From NCBI GenBank assembly GCA_020353535.1, contig CP070696.1:2951598-3015597 (forward strand): DNA of 64,000 bases, read 5' to 3'. The notes below the pieces were generated by a model. That model did no database searches. It was not told where the DNA came from and saw only the letters and a program-made list of their open reading frames with translations. Shown here in pieces: positions 19,347 to 28,208 of the stretch. The translations under genes were made by a program, and so were the position numbers. Source of the DNA: Spirochaetaceae bacterium (GTDB lineage Bacteria > Spirochaetota > Spirochaetia > SZUA-6 > DRHE01). Positions within the stretch are counted from its first letter, which is position 1. Each line of letters starts with the position of its first letter.

Positions 19347-20265
19347 CGATCAGCTCTCGAAATGCCTCCCTGTCCAACTCCCGAATATCCCGATCCAGAT
19401 CGATCTGTCCCCCCGCCGGCAGTACGGCCACCACATAACGATCCGGATCGTGAATCTGTACGTAGCGCTCGTCGGAGCGAAGGTTGTAGCTTCCGTGGAC
19501 CGGGCGGTGTCCGCCGAAATGGTAGGCGGCCATGGCAGCCTCCGGGCCCAGGTAGTGCTCCAGCATCTGCTGAACGCTTCCCGGCTCCGCTTCGCCGTTG
19601 TCCGTCCAGGTCAGGCCGTACACCACCTGCGGCAGCCGGCGGTATTCTATGAGCTCATGCTTGGGGATGAACCAGGCCGGCTCGGCGTGGGAAGCCAAAA
19701 AGTTACCGCCCACGGCCAGAATGGGGAAGCTCTTCTCGAATTCGGCGTAGCTGTTGAGGATCTCCTCCCCGTAGAAGTGCTCCATGTAGATCCGCACCAT
19801 GAGCCCTTCGTTGGCGAATTTGAGGAAGGGATAGTTGCCTCCGCCCTGTTCGTTGGCGATGTTTTCGTGGTTGCCCTTGAGGAAGTGGAAGTGGTTCGGG
19901 AACTGCCTTTTGAGGGCCATTACCATCTCCATCACTCCGAGGCTCTCCCTCATCTCCTCATCCATGTGAATGTGTTTCCGATATCCGCCCTTGAACTCCT
20001 CCAAGGCCGCCTGCCAGCGCACAGCAGCCCTGCCTTCCGCGTGAAATCCGTCGCCCAGGCAGAGAAGCTGCAGCCTGCCGGCTGCCAATCGATCCACGGC
20101 GGCGACGCCCTGCTCGTCCTTGGAGGAGAGTACCGCCAAAACGAGCTCCATGCGAGCATGCAGATCCGGCACCACCACGGTCGGGATTTCCGGATCCAGG
20201 TACAACAGGCCACCGGGACGATCCTCCCTGTCCCGGGGCCGGATCTCCTCCGCTTCGCTGTCCAA
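19339..20265 (-). CDS. Metallophosphatase-like protein (PPP-type, degenerate motifs)
   Basis: The 308 residues given show a calcineurin-like phosphoesterase pattern with variant motifs. TVVVPDLHARME replaces GDxHG, LCLGDGFHAEGR replaces GDxxDRG, and FLKGNHENIAN keeps GNHE; ASHAEPAWF and FGGHRPVHGSY supply later His ligands. By position it should reverse the adjacent kinase. The start is uncertain. TTG at 20265 is the first ordinary start codon, but coding-like sequence continues upstream in frame to about 20379-20409 with no ATG, GTG or TTG. A CTG at 20379, 10 bases after GGAG, would give 346 residues. Confidence 0.75.
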
Positions 20266-20386
20266 GACCTGGACGGCAGCCAGGATTTCCTCCTGAAGCT
20301 CCGTGGATTCCGGAGGTCCAGTGCGGCCGTAGATTCGCCTCAGCTTGCTGATAAGGTCGGTTGTTGTTGAGGGTTCCAGTTTTAGT

Positions 20387-20917
20387 TTACTCCAAATCGA
20401 GGTCCTTGTTCACCTCGACGAATCCTTCCGCCAGGATCATGGTCGCCTTGGTGATCTGTTCCTCCTGCTCCTCCGGCTCCAGGTCCCCCGTGGTTACGGC
20501 GATCTTGAAAATCGGGGAGGAGCTCTGGATGGGTCCGGGAGAGAAGCGCACGGGCTCGCCCACCTGTACGTCGCTCGCCAGCTGGGAGTTCTCCTTGCTG
20601 GCCGTTTCCGGCACATCCTGGCGCAGACCGATGCTGGCGTACTGGACTGTGCGTCCCTCCTCTATGACGGGGCCGATGTTCAGCAGTGACCCTGAGTAGG
20701 TCATTGCCAGGCAGCCTTGCTCGTCATCCTGATCGAGCTCCTCGACCTCGGCCATGTTCATCTCGGCCAGCTGGTTTTCGAACAGCTCCTTCTTGTCCAG
20801 CCAGCCTCTGGCAATCATCTCCACAGATTCCTCGTTGTCCGGCAAGCCTGAGGACTTGGTGATCTGTCGAATATGATCCTGTACTTCCGCGGGAATTTGA
20901 TCCAGGTACTCGCCCAT
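20387..20917 (-). CDS. Conserved unknown protein, paralogue of the HU-fused protein at 21389
   Basis: The 176-residue product aligns along its whole length with residues 1-175 of the protein at 21389-22243. Shared blocks are ITxSSGLPDxEES, TYSGSLLNIG versus SYSGSLISLG, QYASIGLRxDVP and EEQxxxIxxATxxLxxGFV. No enzymatic motif is visible and it has no membrane segment. It is first in the leftward phosphatase-kinase-FHA operon. I chose ATG at 20917 because GAGGAGGAA precedes it directly; a longer frame begins at 20968. A -10 box TATACT reads on the minus strand at about 20956-20951. Function unknown. Confidence 0.85.
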   Translation of the reverse strand: MGEYLDQIPAEVQDHIRQITKSSGLPDNEESVEMIARGWLDKKELFENQLAEMNMAEVEELDQDDEQGCLAMTYSGSLLNIGPVIEEGRTVQYASIGLRQDVPETASKENSQLASDVQVGEPVRFSPGPIQSSSPIFKIAVTTGDLEPEEQEEQITKATMILAEGFVEVNKDLDLE

Positions 20918-21024
20918 GGGTTCCTCCTCGTGCTCTAGTGTTGCTAATAGTATAACCCACCTTTTCAAGTTTTTCCCTTGTTTCTTTGCCGGGATTGAGT
21001 AGACTTATATCAGGAGGATGAACT

Positions 21025-21396
21025 ATGGAGCCGGATAATCTTCCGCCGGAGGTGTATCTGGAAATCCTGAATGGTGATCGGGAGGGGGAAATGTTTCCCA
21101 TCACCCGCAAGACCGTCACCATCGGACGGGACGCCCAATGCGACCTCCATCTTGCCGATCCCTACGTTTCCCGAAAGCACTCCCAGATCGTGTTCCGGGG
21201 TGATCACTTCACCATGATGGATCTGGGCAGCCTGAACAAAACCCGGGTCAAGGAGAAGGAGTACATTCAGAAGAACCTCAAGGATGGCTATCTGATCACC
21301 CTGGGAAAGACGCAGCTGCGTTTCCTCTGGCCGAACGCCAAGGCCTGGCTGGCGGAGCACGGAATCGAGGAGGAACAGGAGGCTGCTGATGAGTGA
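21025..21396 (+). CDS. FHA domain protein
   Basis: The 123-residue protein is almost entirely one forkhead-associated domain. All canonical residues are present: TIGRDAQCDLHL, YVSRKHSQIVF and DLGSLNKTRVKEK. It should bind phosphothreonine peptides in the cytoplasm. It begins 107 bases from the oppositely oriented conserved-protein gene, has a strong RBS (AGGAGG at 21012-21017), and overlaps the HU-fusion gene by 8 bases, which indicates coupled translation. A natural substrate or partner of the kinase at 17445-19346. Confidence 0.93.
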   Translation: MEPDNLPPEVYLEILNGDREGEMFPITRKTVTIGRDAQCDLHLADPYVSRKHSQIVFRGDHFTMMDLGSLNKTRVKEKEYIQKNLKDGYLITLGKTQLRFLWPNAKAWLAEHGIEEEQEAADE

Positions 21397-22243
21397 TGAG
21401 ATTCGAGAGCTCTCGGCCACGGTCCGCTCCCACCTCAAGAAGATCACCCGCAGCTCGGGCCTTCCCGATACCGAGGAGTCCTTCCAAAAGATGGTTGCGG
21501 TCTGGTTGGAGAAGAAGAAGATGTTCGAGGGGCAGATCCGGGCTCTGGACATGGAGGAAGTAGATTCCTTTTCCAAGGACGATCCGCGAGGAGCGCTGCT
21601 TCTGTCCTACTCAGGTTCGCTGATCAGCCTGGGAACCCTTTCTCCCGGTGGTAGACGGGTGGAGTACGCCAGCATCTCTCTGCGTGCCGATGTGCCCCAC
21701 CTGGCGGTCACGGAGGGAAGCGCATTGGCTGCGGACATACGCATCGACAGTGAGGCAGAGTTCTCAAGCGGAAAGGTACGCAGCACCTCCAGCCTTCTGA
21801 AGATCGCCGTCTGCGGGACTGAGGTGAGCCCGGAGGAGCAGGAGAAGCGCATCCGGGAAGCTACGATCTTTCTGACCAACGGCTTCGTCAAGATCAACAG
21901 GACCGTTCTCTCTACGGGGGCGGATCTGCCCGATCAGTTCACCAGCCAGGCGATCATCGCCTACCTGGCCAGGAAAAATGGGCTGACTCAGAAACAGGCC
22001 CGCCAGATCACCAGCGACTATCTGACCATGATCGAATCGGGCATGATCCTGGGGGAGCGGGTGCCGCTGGGAAAGATCGGTCGTTTGTTTCTCAAGAAGC
22101 GCCCCCCCCGCAAAGCTCGGGTGGTGGTCAATCCGGCCACGGGTAAGGAGATCACCGTTCCCGCCCGTCCGGAGGAGGCGGTTCCCAAGATCTCCTTCAG
22201 CCGTTCCATGAAAGAGCGAGCTCGCCAGGTCGAGATGGGATAG
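21389..22243 (+). CDS. Conserved unknown domain fused to an HU/IHF-like DNA-binding domain
   Basis: Of 284 residues, the first about 175 are paralogous to the protein at 20387-20917. The C-terminal about 95 residues resemble HU: a two-helix start (AIIAYLARKNGLTQKQARQI), GERVPLGKIGRLFLKKRP in the place of HU's GFGTF segment, and NPATGKEITVPARPEEAVP matching the HU arm and Pro loop. DNA binding is therefore likely. Overlap with the FHA gene suggests that a phospho-reader and a nucleoid-type protein are made together. This combination, next to a kinase and phosphatase, suggests phosphorylation-linked control of chromosome structure or transcription; that is inference. Confidence 0.88.
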   Translation: MSDEIRELSATVRSHLKKITRSSGLPDTEESFQKMVAVWLEKKKMFEGQIRALDMEEVDSFSKDDPRGALLLSYSGSLISLGTLSPGGRRVEYASISLRADVPHLAVTEGSALAADIRIDSEAEFSSGKVRSTSSLLKIAVCGTEVSPEEQEKRIREATIFLTNGFVKINRTVLSTGADLPDQFTSQAIIAYLARKNGLTQKQARQITSDYLTMIESGMILGERVPLGKIGRLFLKKRPPRKARVVVNPATGKEITVPARPEEAVPKISFSRSMKERARQVEMG

Positions 22244-22274
22244 ACGCTCTGTTTTTCTTTCTCGTGATATCGCT

Positions 22275-22280
22275 TACACT
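22275..22280 (+). promoter_or_regulatory. -10-like box just upstream of the MscS gene
   Basis: TACACT (22275-22280) ends 6 bases before the ATG at 22287. No Shine-Dalgarno is present. The -35 region (TTTTTC, 17 bases upstream) is weak. Confidence 0.35.
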
Positions 22281-22286
22281 GTACTC

Positions 22287-23366
22287 ATGAATTGGCAAAT
22301 CCTTGTGGAAAATTGGCGGGAATTTCTGTTCGGTGGAGGGCTCCTGGCTGGCGCAGTTCTGGTCGGCATCCTCCTGCACCTCCTCCTTTCTCTGATTGCT
22401 GGAATCGTACTGCGACGGAGCGAGGAGCGAAATCAAATTGTCCTTCCCTCGGTCATCCGCCACGCACGAGGTCCCCTGCGATTGGGGCTTCCCCTGCTTG
22501 CGTTGGTAATCGTGCTTCCCTTTGTCTCCCTCCCGGATCATCTGCAAAATTTGCTGAGGCACGGGATCAGCATTCTCACGATCGTAACAGTCGCCTGGAT
22601 GGTAGCCCGCTCCGGCTCCGTTTTGGAGGATTACCTGTTCGAGAAATACAGACTCGACGCCGAGGATAATCTCAAAGCCCGCAAAATCCACACTCAAACA
22701 CGGTATATGAAACGGGTATTCGCCGTTATCGTCGCTGTGATAGCCCTGGCCCTGATCCTGATGAACTTCGATAGGGTCAGACAGCTGGGTACGACCATCC
22801 TGGCCTCAGCGGGTATTGTGGGCATCGTACTCGGATTCGCCTCCCAGCGTTCGATCGCCCTGCTGTTCGCCGGATTCCAGGTGGCCTTGACCCAGCCGAT
22901 CCGTATCGACGATGTAGTGATCGTCGAGAACGAGTGGGGGCGAATCGAGGAGATCACCCTCACCTACGTTGTGGTTCGTATCTGGGACAAGCGCAGACTC
23001 GTCGTACCCATCTCCTATTTTATTGAAAAACCCTTCCAGAATTGGACCCGGGTCTCCGCCGATCTGCTTGGTACTGTATATCTGTACTGCGACTACACCG
23101 TTCCCGTGCAGTCTATCCGCGATGAGCTGCAAGGCATTCTCGAGCAAAGCGAGGATTGGGACGGGGAGGTCTGTGGGATCCAGGTGACCGATACCAGCGA
23201 ACATACGATGTCGGTGCGTGCTCTGGTGAGTGCAAGCGATGCCTCCCGTCTTTGGAATCTGCGCTGTCAGGTGCGGGAGCGTTTGATCGATTTCATCCGG
23301 AGGGAATTCCCGGAAAGCCTGCCCCGCTTCCGGGCGGAGCTCGGTCAACAGGCGGATACGTCCTGA
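22287..23366 (+). CDS. Mechanosensitive ion channel family protein (MscS)
   Basis: The 359-residue protein has three to four N-terminal transmembrane helices. A pore-lining TM3 follows (TTILASAGIVGIVLGFASQRSIALLFAG, Gly/Ala-packed, about residues 170-195) and then the beta domain signature QPIRIDDVVIVENEWGRIEEITLTYVVVRIWDKR. The C-terminal alpha/beta region ends FPESLPRFRAEL. It is larger than E. coli MscS (286) because of extra N-terminal helices. It releases solutes on hypo-osmotic shock. Single-gene unit lying between the HU-fusion gene and the kor operon. Confidence 0.93.
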   Translation: MNWQILVENWREFLFGGGLLAGAVLVGILLHLLLSLIAGIVLRRSEERNQIVLPSVIRHARGPLRLGLPLLALVIVLPFVSLPDHLQNLLRHGISILTIVTVAWMVARSGSVLEDYLFEKYRLDAEDNLKARKIHTQTRYMKRVFAVIVAVIALALILMNFDRVRQLGTTILASAGIVGIVLGFASQRSIALLFAGFQVALTQPIRIDDVVIVENEWGRIEEITLTYVVVRIWDKRRLVVPISYFIEKPFQNWTRVSADLLGTVYLYCDYTVPVQSIRDELQGILEQSEDWDGEVCGIQVTDTSEHTMSVRALVSASDASRLWNLRCQVRERLIDFIRREFPESLPRFRAELGQQADTS

Positions 23367-23460
23367 TCCTATATTTCCTGCAACCTTTCGCTTTTTTTCC
23401 CTGTCGATTTAGTCGAAAACGGGGAGTTTATCCAATTCACCAATCGGGGGGAGCATCGTC

Positions 23461-23685
23461 GTGGCCAGAGGAAAGCCGGAAATCGATTCGGAACGCTGCA
23501 AGGGATGCGGTCTTTGTGTGAAGGCCTGTCCCGAAGCCATTCTTGAACTGGCGGACGCCTTCAACAACAAGGGTCACCACTACGCCGTCTGCGCGAGTCC
23601 CGAACGCTGCACCGCCTGCATGTTCTGCGCCATCATCTGTCCCGATACTGCCATCGAAATCTGGCGCTTCGCCAAGGCCGGTTGA
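23461..23685 (+). CDS. korD: 2-oxoacid:ferredoxin oxidoreductase, ferredoxin-like delta subunit
   Basis: The 74-residue 2[4Fe-4S] ferredoxin has both clusters intact: CKGCGLCVKACP and CTACMFCAIICP. It relays electrons from the catalytic alpha-beta subunits to ferredoxin. GTG start at 23461, preceded by the purine-rich GGGGGGAG. First of four linked genes in the order delta-alpha-beta-gamma, typical of KorDABC/VorDABC complexes. The gene symbol is by family; the oxoacid is not certain. Confidence 0.9.
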   Translation: MARGKPEIDSERCKGCGLCVKACPEAILELADAFNNKGHHYAVCASPERCTACMFCAIICPDTAIEIWRFAKAG

Positions 23686-23696
23686 AGGAGGATCGT

Positions 23697-24752
23697 GTGG
23701 CCGACGCCTTATTGATGCGTGGAAACGAGGCGGTAGCAGAAGCTGCAATCATCGCCGGCTGCCGCTACTACTTCGCCTACCCCATCACTCCCCAGAACGA
23801 AATCGCAGCCTATATGGCCATGCGCATGCCGGAGGTCGGCGGGACATTCCTGCAGGCGGAGAGCGAGATCGCTTCGATCAACATGGTTTTGGGCGCGGCC
23901 GCGGCCGGGGGCAGGACGATGACCTCCTCCAGCTCTCCGGGAATCAGCCTCAAGCAGGAGGGCTTGTCCTATCTTGCGGGGACGGAGCTGCCCGCTGTGG
24001 TGGTGAACATGATGAGGGGCGGACCGGGTCTGGGCAACATAGCCGGGGCTCAAGGTGATTATTTCCAGGCCACCAAGGGAGGCGGCCACGGCGACTATCG
24101 CATGATCGTCCTGGCCCCCGCCTCTGTACAGGAACTGGCAGATCTGACTGTCACCGCCTTTGACCTCTCCGACCGGTACCGTATCGTCACCATGATATTG
24201 GGGGATGGCTATCTGGGTCAAATGTCCGAATCCCTCGTACTGCCCGAGCCTTCTAAGAAAAAATTCGATAAATCCTCCTGGATTCTCGACGGGGCGAAGG
24301 GCAGAAAATCCCGCATGATCGCCTCGCTTCGACTCAGCCCGGAGGACGGGGTGGAGCAAATCAACCTCCGGCTTCAGGACAAGTATCGTAAGATCGAAGC
24401 CTCTGAGATCCGCTTCGAGTGCTTCCAATGCCAGGATGCCGAGTTCCTCCTTGTAGCCTTCGGGCTGGCCGCCCGGGTGTGCAAGGCCGCGGTCAATCAG
24501 CTGCGAGCCGAAGGCTTGAGGGTGGGCCTGTTTCGCCCGATCACGCTGTGGCCCTTTCCCTCAGGGCAGCTGCTGCAACAGGCGGGCCGGACGAAGAAGG
24601 TGCTGGTCGTTGAGATGAATGCCGGCCAGATGCTGGAGGATGTCCGCCTGGCCCTGGGGGACAAGGTTCCGATCGAGTTCTACGGACGTATGGGAGCGAT
24701 GCTCGTAGAGGTGGAAGAGATTGTCAGAAGGATAAAGAGCCATGAGAAGTGA
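23697..24752 (+). CDS. korA: 2-oxoacid:ferredoxin oxidoreductase, alpha subunit
   Basis: The 351-residue subunit contains the pyrimidine-binding fold of TPP enzymes ([51 protein letters not shown]) and the conserved [25 protein letters not shown]-type block. The length fits KorA/VorB, not the longer fused PorA. GTG at 23697 was chosen because AAGGAGG (23685-23691) sits 5 bases before it; a TTG at 23682 is possible. It converts 2-oxoglutarate or branched 2-oxoacids to acyl-CoA together with KorB. Confidence 0.92.
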   Translation: MADALLMRGNEAVAEAAIIAGCRYYFAYPITPQNEIAAYMAMRMPEVGGTFLQAESEIASINMVLGAAAAGGRTMTSSSSPGISLKQEGLSYLAGTELPAVVVNMMRGGPGLGNIAGAQGDYFQATKGGGHGDYRMIVLAPASVQELADLTVTAFDLSDRYRIVTMILGDGYLGQMSESLVLPEPSKKKFDKSSWILDGAKGRKSRMIASLRLSPEDGVEQINLRLQDKYRKIEASEIRFECFQCQDAEFLLVAFGLAARVCKAAVNQLRAEGLRVGLFRPITLWPFPSGQLLQQAGRTKKVLVVEMNAGQMLEDVRLALGDKVPIEFYGRMGAMLVEVEEIVRRIKSHEK

Positions 24753-25497
24753 TGTAGCGGAAGCCAAACGGGTGTTCTCTAAACCCGAATCTCTAGCCGA
24801 TGTTCCTACCCACTACTGTCCGGGCTGCGGGCACGGGATCATCCACAGGCTTATGGCCCAGATCATCGATGAGCTGGGCATCCGGGAACGGACGATCGTG
24901 ATAGCGCCGGTGGGATGCGCGGTTCTGATCTACAACTATTTCAAAACCGACAGTCTGGAAGCCGCCCACGGCCGTGCTCCCGCCGTTGCTACCGGGATAA
25001 AACGGGTTCTTCCCGATCGAGTGGTGATCTCCTACCAGGGAGACGGGGACCTGCTGGCCATCGGCACCGCCGAGACGGTGCATACGGCCAACCGGGGAGA
25101 GAACATCACCATCCTGTTCGTCAACAACGCCATCTACGGCATGACCGGAGGGCAGATGGCCCCGACCTCGCTGGCGGGACAGAAGACGAAGACCTCTCCC
25201 TACGGCCGCAATCCGGCGGATGCGGGAATGCCGATTCGGGCCTGCGAGCTCCTCAACACACTGGAGGCGCCCGTGTTCATCGAACGCTGCTCGGTGCACG
25301 ACGTGCCCCACATCCTCAAGGCCAAAAGAGCCACGAAGAAGGCGATCGAGAATCAGGTGAAGGGACGGGGCTTCTCCTTCGTCGAGTTTCTCTCCATGTG
25401 TCCGACGAACTGGGGCATGAGCTCCCAGGCGGCGGCGGACTGGGTCGGCAGTGAGATGGTAGCCTATTATCCCCTTGGAAATTTCCGGGACAGGTAG
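24742..25497 (+). CDS. korB: 2-oxoacid:ferredoxin oxidoreductase, beta subunit
   Basis: The 251-residue subunit binds TPP and Mg: [13 protein letters not shown] at residues 22-34 and the [17 protein letters not shown] motif, with GDGD followed by [17 protein letters not shown]. It overlaps the alpha gene by 11 bases. TPP, metal and substrate contacts are all present, so the enzyme should be active. Length and the GGQMAPTS motif match KorB-type subunits. Confidence 0.93.
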   Translation: MRSDVAEAKRVFSKPESLADVPTHYCPGCGHGIIHRLMAQIIDELGIRERTIVIAPVGCAVLIYNYFKTDSLEAAHGRAPAVATGIKRVLPDRVVISYQGDGDLLAIGTAETVHTANRGENITILFVNNAIYGMTGGQMAPTSLAGQKTKTSPYGRNPADAGMPIRACELLNTLEAPVFIERCSVHDVPHILKAKRATKKAIENQVKGRGFSFVEFLSMCPTNWGMSSQAAADWVGSEMVAYYPLGNFRDR

Positions 25498-25512
25498 AAG
25501 GAGAGTCGAGCG

Positions 25513-26061
25513 ATGCGGGAAGAGATCATCTTCGCCGGTTTCGGCGGTCAGGGCATCATCCTCTCCGGCACGATCGTCTGCCTGGCGGCTATGAAGGAGG
25601 GGAAAAAGGTCACCCACATTCCCTCCTACGGTGCTGAGATGCGCGGCGGTACGGCCAATTGCTCCGTGGTCATCAGCGACAAGGAGATCGCCTCCCCCCT
25701 GGTAGCGCACCCTTCGGTATGCGTGGTAATGAACAAGCCCTCCCTGATCAAGTTCGAAGCGAAGGTCAAGGCTGAGGGAATCCTGCTTTACAATAGCTCC
25801 CTGATCGACATCGAGCCCTCCCGCGGGGATATCCGCTGCATCCCGGTGCCGGCCAACGAGATCGCCGAACAGGAGGGCAGTGCCCGTTCGGCCAACATGG
25901 TCATGCTCGGTCTGCTGGCCAAGCTAAAGCCCGAGGTCGCGGCTCTGGATTCCATCCAGGCGAGTCTGGATGAGGCCGTCTCTGCCCGGCACAGGAGCCT
26001 CAATGAGATCAATAAGCGCTGCCTGGATCGGGGATTTGCCCTCAACGGCGAGGCGAACTAG
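25513..26061 (+). CDS. korC: 2-oxoacid:ferredoxin oxidoreductase, gamma subunit
   Basis: The 182-residue gamma domain starts EEIIFAGFGGQGIILSG, the usual KorC/PorC opening, and keeps THIPSYGAEMRGGTANCSVVISD, a family signature near residue 35. It completes the four-subunit complex. The gene ends only 12 bases before the convergent isomerase gene, so termination must occur within or beyond that gene. Confidence 0.93.
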   Translation: MREEIIFAGFGGQGIILSGTIVCLAAMKEGKKVTHIPSYGAEMRGGTANCSVVISDKEIASPLVAHPSVCVVMNKPSLIKFEAKVKAEGILLYNSSLIDIEPSRGDIRCIPVPANEIAEQEGSARSANMVMLGLLAKLKPEVAALDSIQASLDEAVSARHRSLNEINKRCLDRGFALNGEAN

Positions 26062-26073
26062 CTGTTCGTATTG

Positions 26074-26928
26074 CTACCCCGCTTGCCCCGCCAGTTCCGC
26101 CAGCATGGCGTTGGTGCGGCGTCCGTACTCCAGGTAGATCTCCTCCGCCTCCCGGCCGCTGGAGGAGGTGCCCAGATGGATCTGAGCTGTGATGTGGGGC
26201 TCTATGGAAAATGCCCCCGTGTAGCCGAGGTCCAGGATGGACTTTAGTATGCGCCGCACCATGCTCTGACCCTCTCCGGGATAGGTGTACTCGATCTCAC
26301 CCTTCTGGTTTTTCCTGCAGTCCTTGATATGGACGTGTTTGATGAAGGGAAGCGCGGTTTGGTAGAAATCCCAGGTTTCCTCCGGCGGATGTCCTTCGCC
26401 AACGGGATTGCCCGTGTCGAAGACGATCTGCAGGTTGGGGCTGTGAACCTCCTCCAGCAAGATCTTCTGGTTCTCCGCACTCATGCCCCCCCAGCCGGAG
26501 CAGTTTTCATGAACGAGCACCACCTCCCCATCCGCGGCTATGCGGGCCAGCTCCTTCATGCGCCGGATCGCCTCCTTGCGCCATTGCTCCTCGGGCAAAC
26601 CGTCGTTGGGGTAGGACATGACCCGAATGAAGCGGGTGCCGAGGCGCCGCATACGGGGAATGGCCGTATTGAGCTCCTCCACATCCACCTGGAAATCCGA
26701 GGTGATGGGCCGGGCCCAGTTGGCGATGGCGGAGGCGAAGCAGATCACCTCCATCTGTTCCTCCTGCAGCGTGCGATAGACCAGGTCGAAGGCACCGTCG
26801 TCGATGGCGCAGACGTTGCTCTTGCCGATCAGGCGCAGCTCGAGGGTATTCCACCCCAAGGTCCTGTGGATACGGATCTGCTCCGTCAGCTCCGGGGAGC
26901 CTTCGTCGGCGATACCGGTAATGGTCAT
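26074..26928 (-). CDS. Sugar phosphate isomerase/epimerase-like TIM barrel protein
   Basis: The 284-residue xylose-isomerase-like barrel (AP-endonuclease 2 superfamily) has the divalent-metal ligands in order. They are Glu in VVLVHENCSGWGG (about residue 140), Asp in IVFDTGNPVGEGH, His in KHVHIKDC and Glu in FSIEPHI. Such proteins isomerise or epimerise sugars or inositols. It is translationally coupled (ATGA) to the upstream GNAT-like gene, though no functional link is obvious. Substrate unknown. Confidence 0.88.
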   Translation of the reverse strand: MTITGIADEGSPELTEQIRIHRTLGWNTLELRLIGKSNVCAIDDGAFDLVYRTLQEEQMEVICFASAIANWARPITSDFQVDVEELNTAIPRMRRLGTRFIRVMSYPNDGLPEEQWRKEAIRRMKELARIAADGEVVLVHENCSGWGGMSAENQKILLEEVHSPNLQIVFDTGNPVGEGHPPEETWDFYQTALPFIKHVHIKDCRKNQKGEIEYTYPGEGQSMVRRILKSILDLGYTGAFSIEPHITAQIHLGTSSSGREAEEIYLEYGRRTNAMLAELAGQAG

Positions 26929-28046
26929 GGCTTGCTTCCTTTCTCGTACACCCGATAGGTTTTTGTTTTTTTCAATCCTAGTTTCAATACCGCGTTGATC
27001 ATGTTCAGGTTATCCTCGAGGATATAGCTCGCCTCTACCCGTACGCCCCTGGGAGCGAGGGCTTCGAACAGGCTCATGTACAGCAGTACATCGAGTCCCT
27101 GCCCGTGGTACTCCGGCAGCACGGCCAGCCCGAAGAGGCGGAAATCCTGAAGGTTTCTTCGTCTCCGCAACAGGGTGATGAAGCCGAAGGGAAAGAGCCT
27201 GCCTCGGATCTGCCTGAGGATGATGTTGATGTCGGGAAAGCCCAGACAGTGTCCAACGGGCTGTCCTGCATCTTCCAAGATCCAGATGGCGTCCGGATCG
27301 GCGATGGGTCCTAGCTTCTTCAAGGTCGACTGCAACTCTTCCTTGTCGTAAGGCACCCAACCCCAGTTGTCGCGGATCGCCTGATTGGAGATGGTCCAGA
27401 TCGCCTCGGCGTCCCTGATCAGGTGCTTCATGTCGATGCGGCGGATGCGGATGTCCGGCCTGCGAGTCAGCAACTTTTTCCGAAAGCGGATGAAGCGCTC
27501 GGGGATTTGGTAGCCCTGGCGTGCATCCCCCTCGAAGGCCAGCAGGTCCTTGACCTTCCGATATCCCAGATCCTGCAAATACTCGTTGTAGTAGGGGGGA
27601 TTGTAGGGAGTCATGAAAGTCGCCGGTGAGTCAAAACCTTCGTACAGGGATCCCCAGCATTCGGCTACCGGATTGAGGGGTCCCCGAATCGTATCCATGC
27701 CACGCGCGATCAGCCACCCTTCGCTCTCGGCGAACAGCGCCTTCGCTACCTCAGGCCTGCGGACGGATTCGAAGGAGCCGAACATGCCGATATTTGAATT
27801 GTAGAAGTCGTTAAATTTATGGTCCACGTAGGCCAGAAGCCTGCCCGCGATCTCTCCCTCAGAGCGGGCCAGGAAGAGGGCGAAGTCCGAGTGGGCCAGG
27901 AGCGGATTATTTACGGAGAAGGTTTCCCGTTCCTCCATCCAGATCGGCGGAGACCACAGTGGATCCTGCCGGTAGAGTTTCTCCGGAAAGCGGATGAACT
28001 CCCGCAATGCTCTGTTGCTTTCGACTTTCTCGATCGTTACAGCCAT
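26925..28046 (-). CDS. GNAT-like N-acetyltransferase domain protein
   Basis: The 373-residue protein has a conserved N-terminal part (REFIRFPEKLYRQDPLWSPP; FGSFESV near residue 90; GPLNPVAECWGSLYEGF). A C-terminal GNAT-like part contains FGLAVLPEYHGQGLDVLLYMSLFE with the Q/RxxGxG/A-like acetyl-CoA loop in degenerate form. Proteins with this organisation are widespread and listed as N-acetyltransferase or unknown; the substrate is not established. A promoter on the minus strand is described at 28103-28131. Confidence 0.75.
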   Translation of the reverse strand: MAVTIEKVESNRALREFIRFPEKLYRQDPLWSPPIWMEERETFSVNNPLLAHSDFALFLARSEGEIAGRLLAYVDHKFNDFYNSNIGMFGSFESVRRPEVAKALFAESEGWLIARGMDTIRGPLNPVAECWGSLYEGFDSPATFMTPYNPPYYNEYLQDLGYRKVKDLLAFEGDARQGYQIPERFIRFRKKLLTRRPDIRIRRIDMKHLIRDAEAIWTISNQAIRDNWGWVPYDKEELQSTLKKLGPIADPDAIWILEDAGQPVGHCLGFPDINIILRQIRGRLFPFGFITLLRRRRNLQDFRLFGLAVLPEYHGQGLDVLLYMSLFEALAPRGVRVEASYILEDNLNMINAVLKLGLKKTKTYRVYEKGSKP

Positions 28047-28102
28047 ATTCAGCCGGCAGTATCTGCGTTCTCCTCAGGGCTCATGTTACCGGGCAGGATT
28101 TT

Positions 28103-28131
28103 ATTCTACCGGGTTGCGGCGTTTTTGCCAA
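28103..28131 (-). promoter_or_regulatory. Promoter for the GNAT-like/isomerase operon
   Basis: On the minus strand TTGGCA (28131-28126) and TAGAAT (28108-28103) are 17 bases apart. The left arm of a 12-bp inverted repeat (28110-28121) lies inside the spacer, so a protein bound to the repeat would block this promoter. Confidence 0.55.
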
Positions 28132-28158
28132 TCAATAGAGCCCTCCCGCCGCAACCCG
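28110..28158. promoter_or_regulatory. Perfect 12-bp inverted repeat in a divergent intergenic region
   Basis: CGGGTTGCGGCG (28110-28121) and CGCCGCAACCCG (28147-28158) are exact reverse complements separated by 25 bases. The element lies between the GNAT-like gene (-) and the methyltransferase gene (+). It could be a DNA operator with half-sites two to three turns apart, or an RNA stem in a long leader. Confidence 0.55.
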
Positions 28159-28184
28159 TATTTCATTGAATGCTCGGAGTGGGT

Positions 28185-28190
28185 TATACT
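28185..28190 (+). promoter_or_regulatory. -10 box upstream of the exported PIMT gene
   Basis: TATACT (28185-28190) lies 18 bases before the ATG at 28209, with GTGAGGAG as RBS between them. No convincing -35 is visible at normal spacing. Confidence 0.4.
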
Positions 28191-28208
28191 AGCGGTGAGG
28201 AGTCAGTC

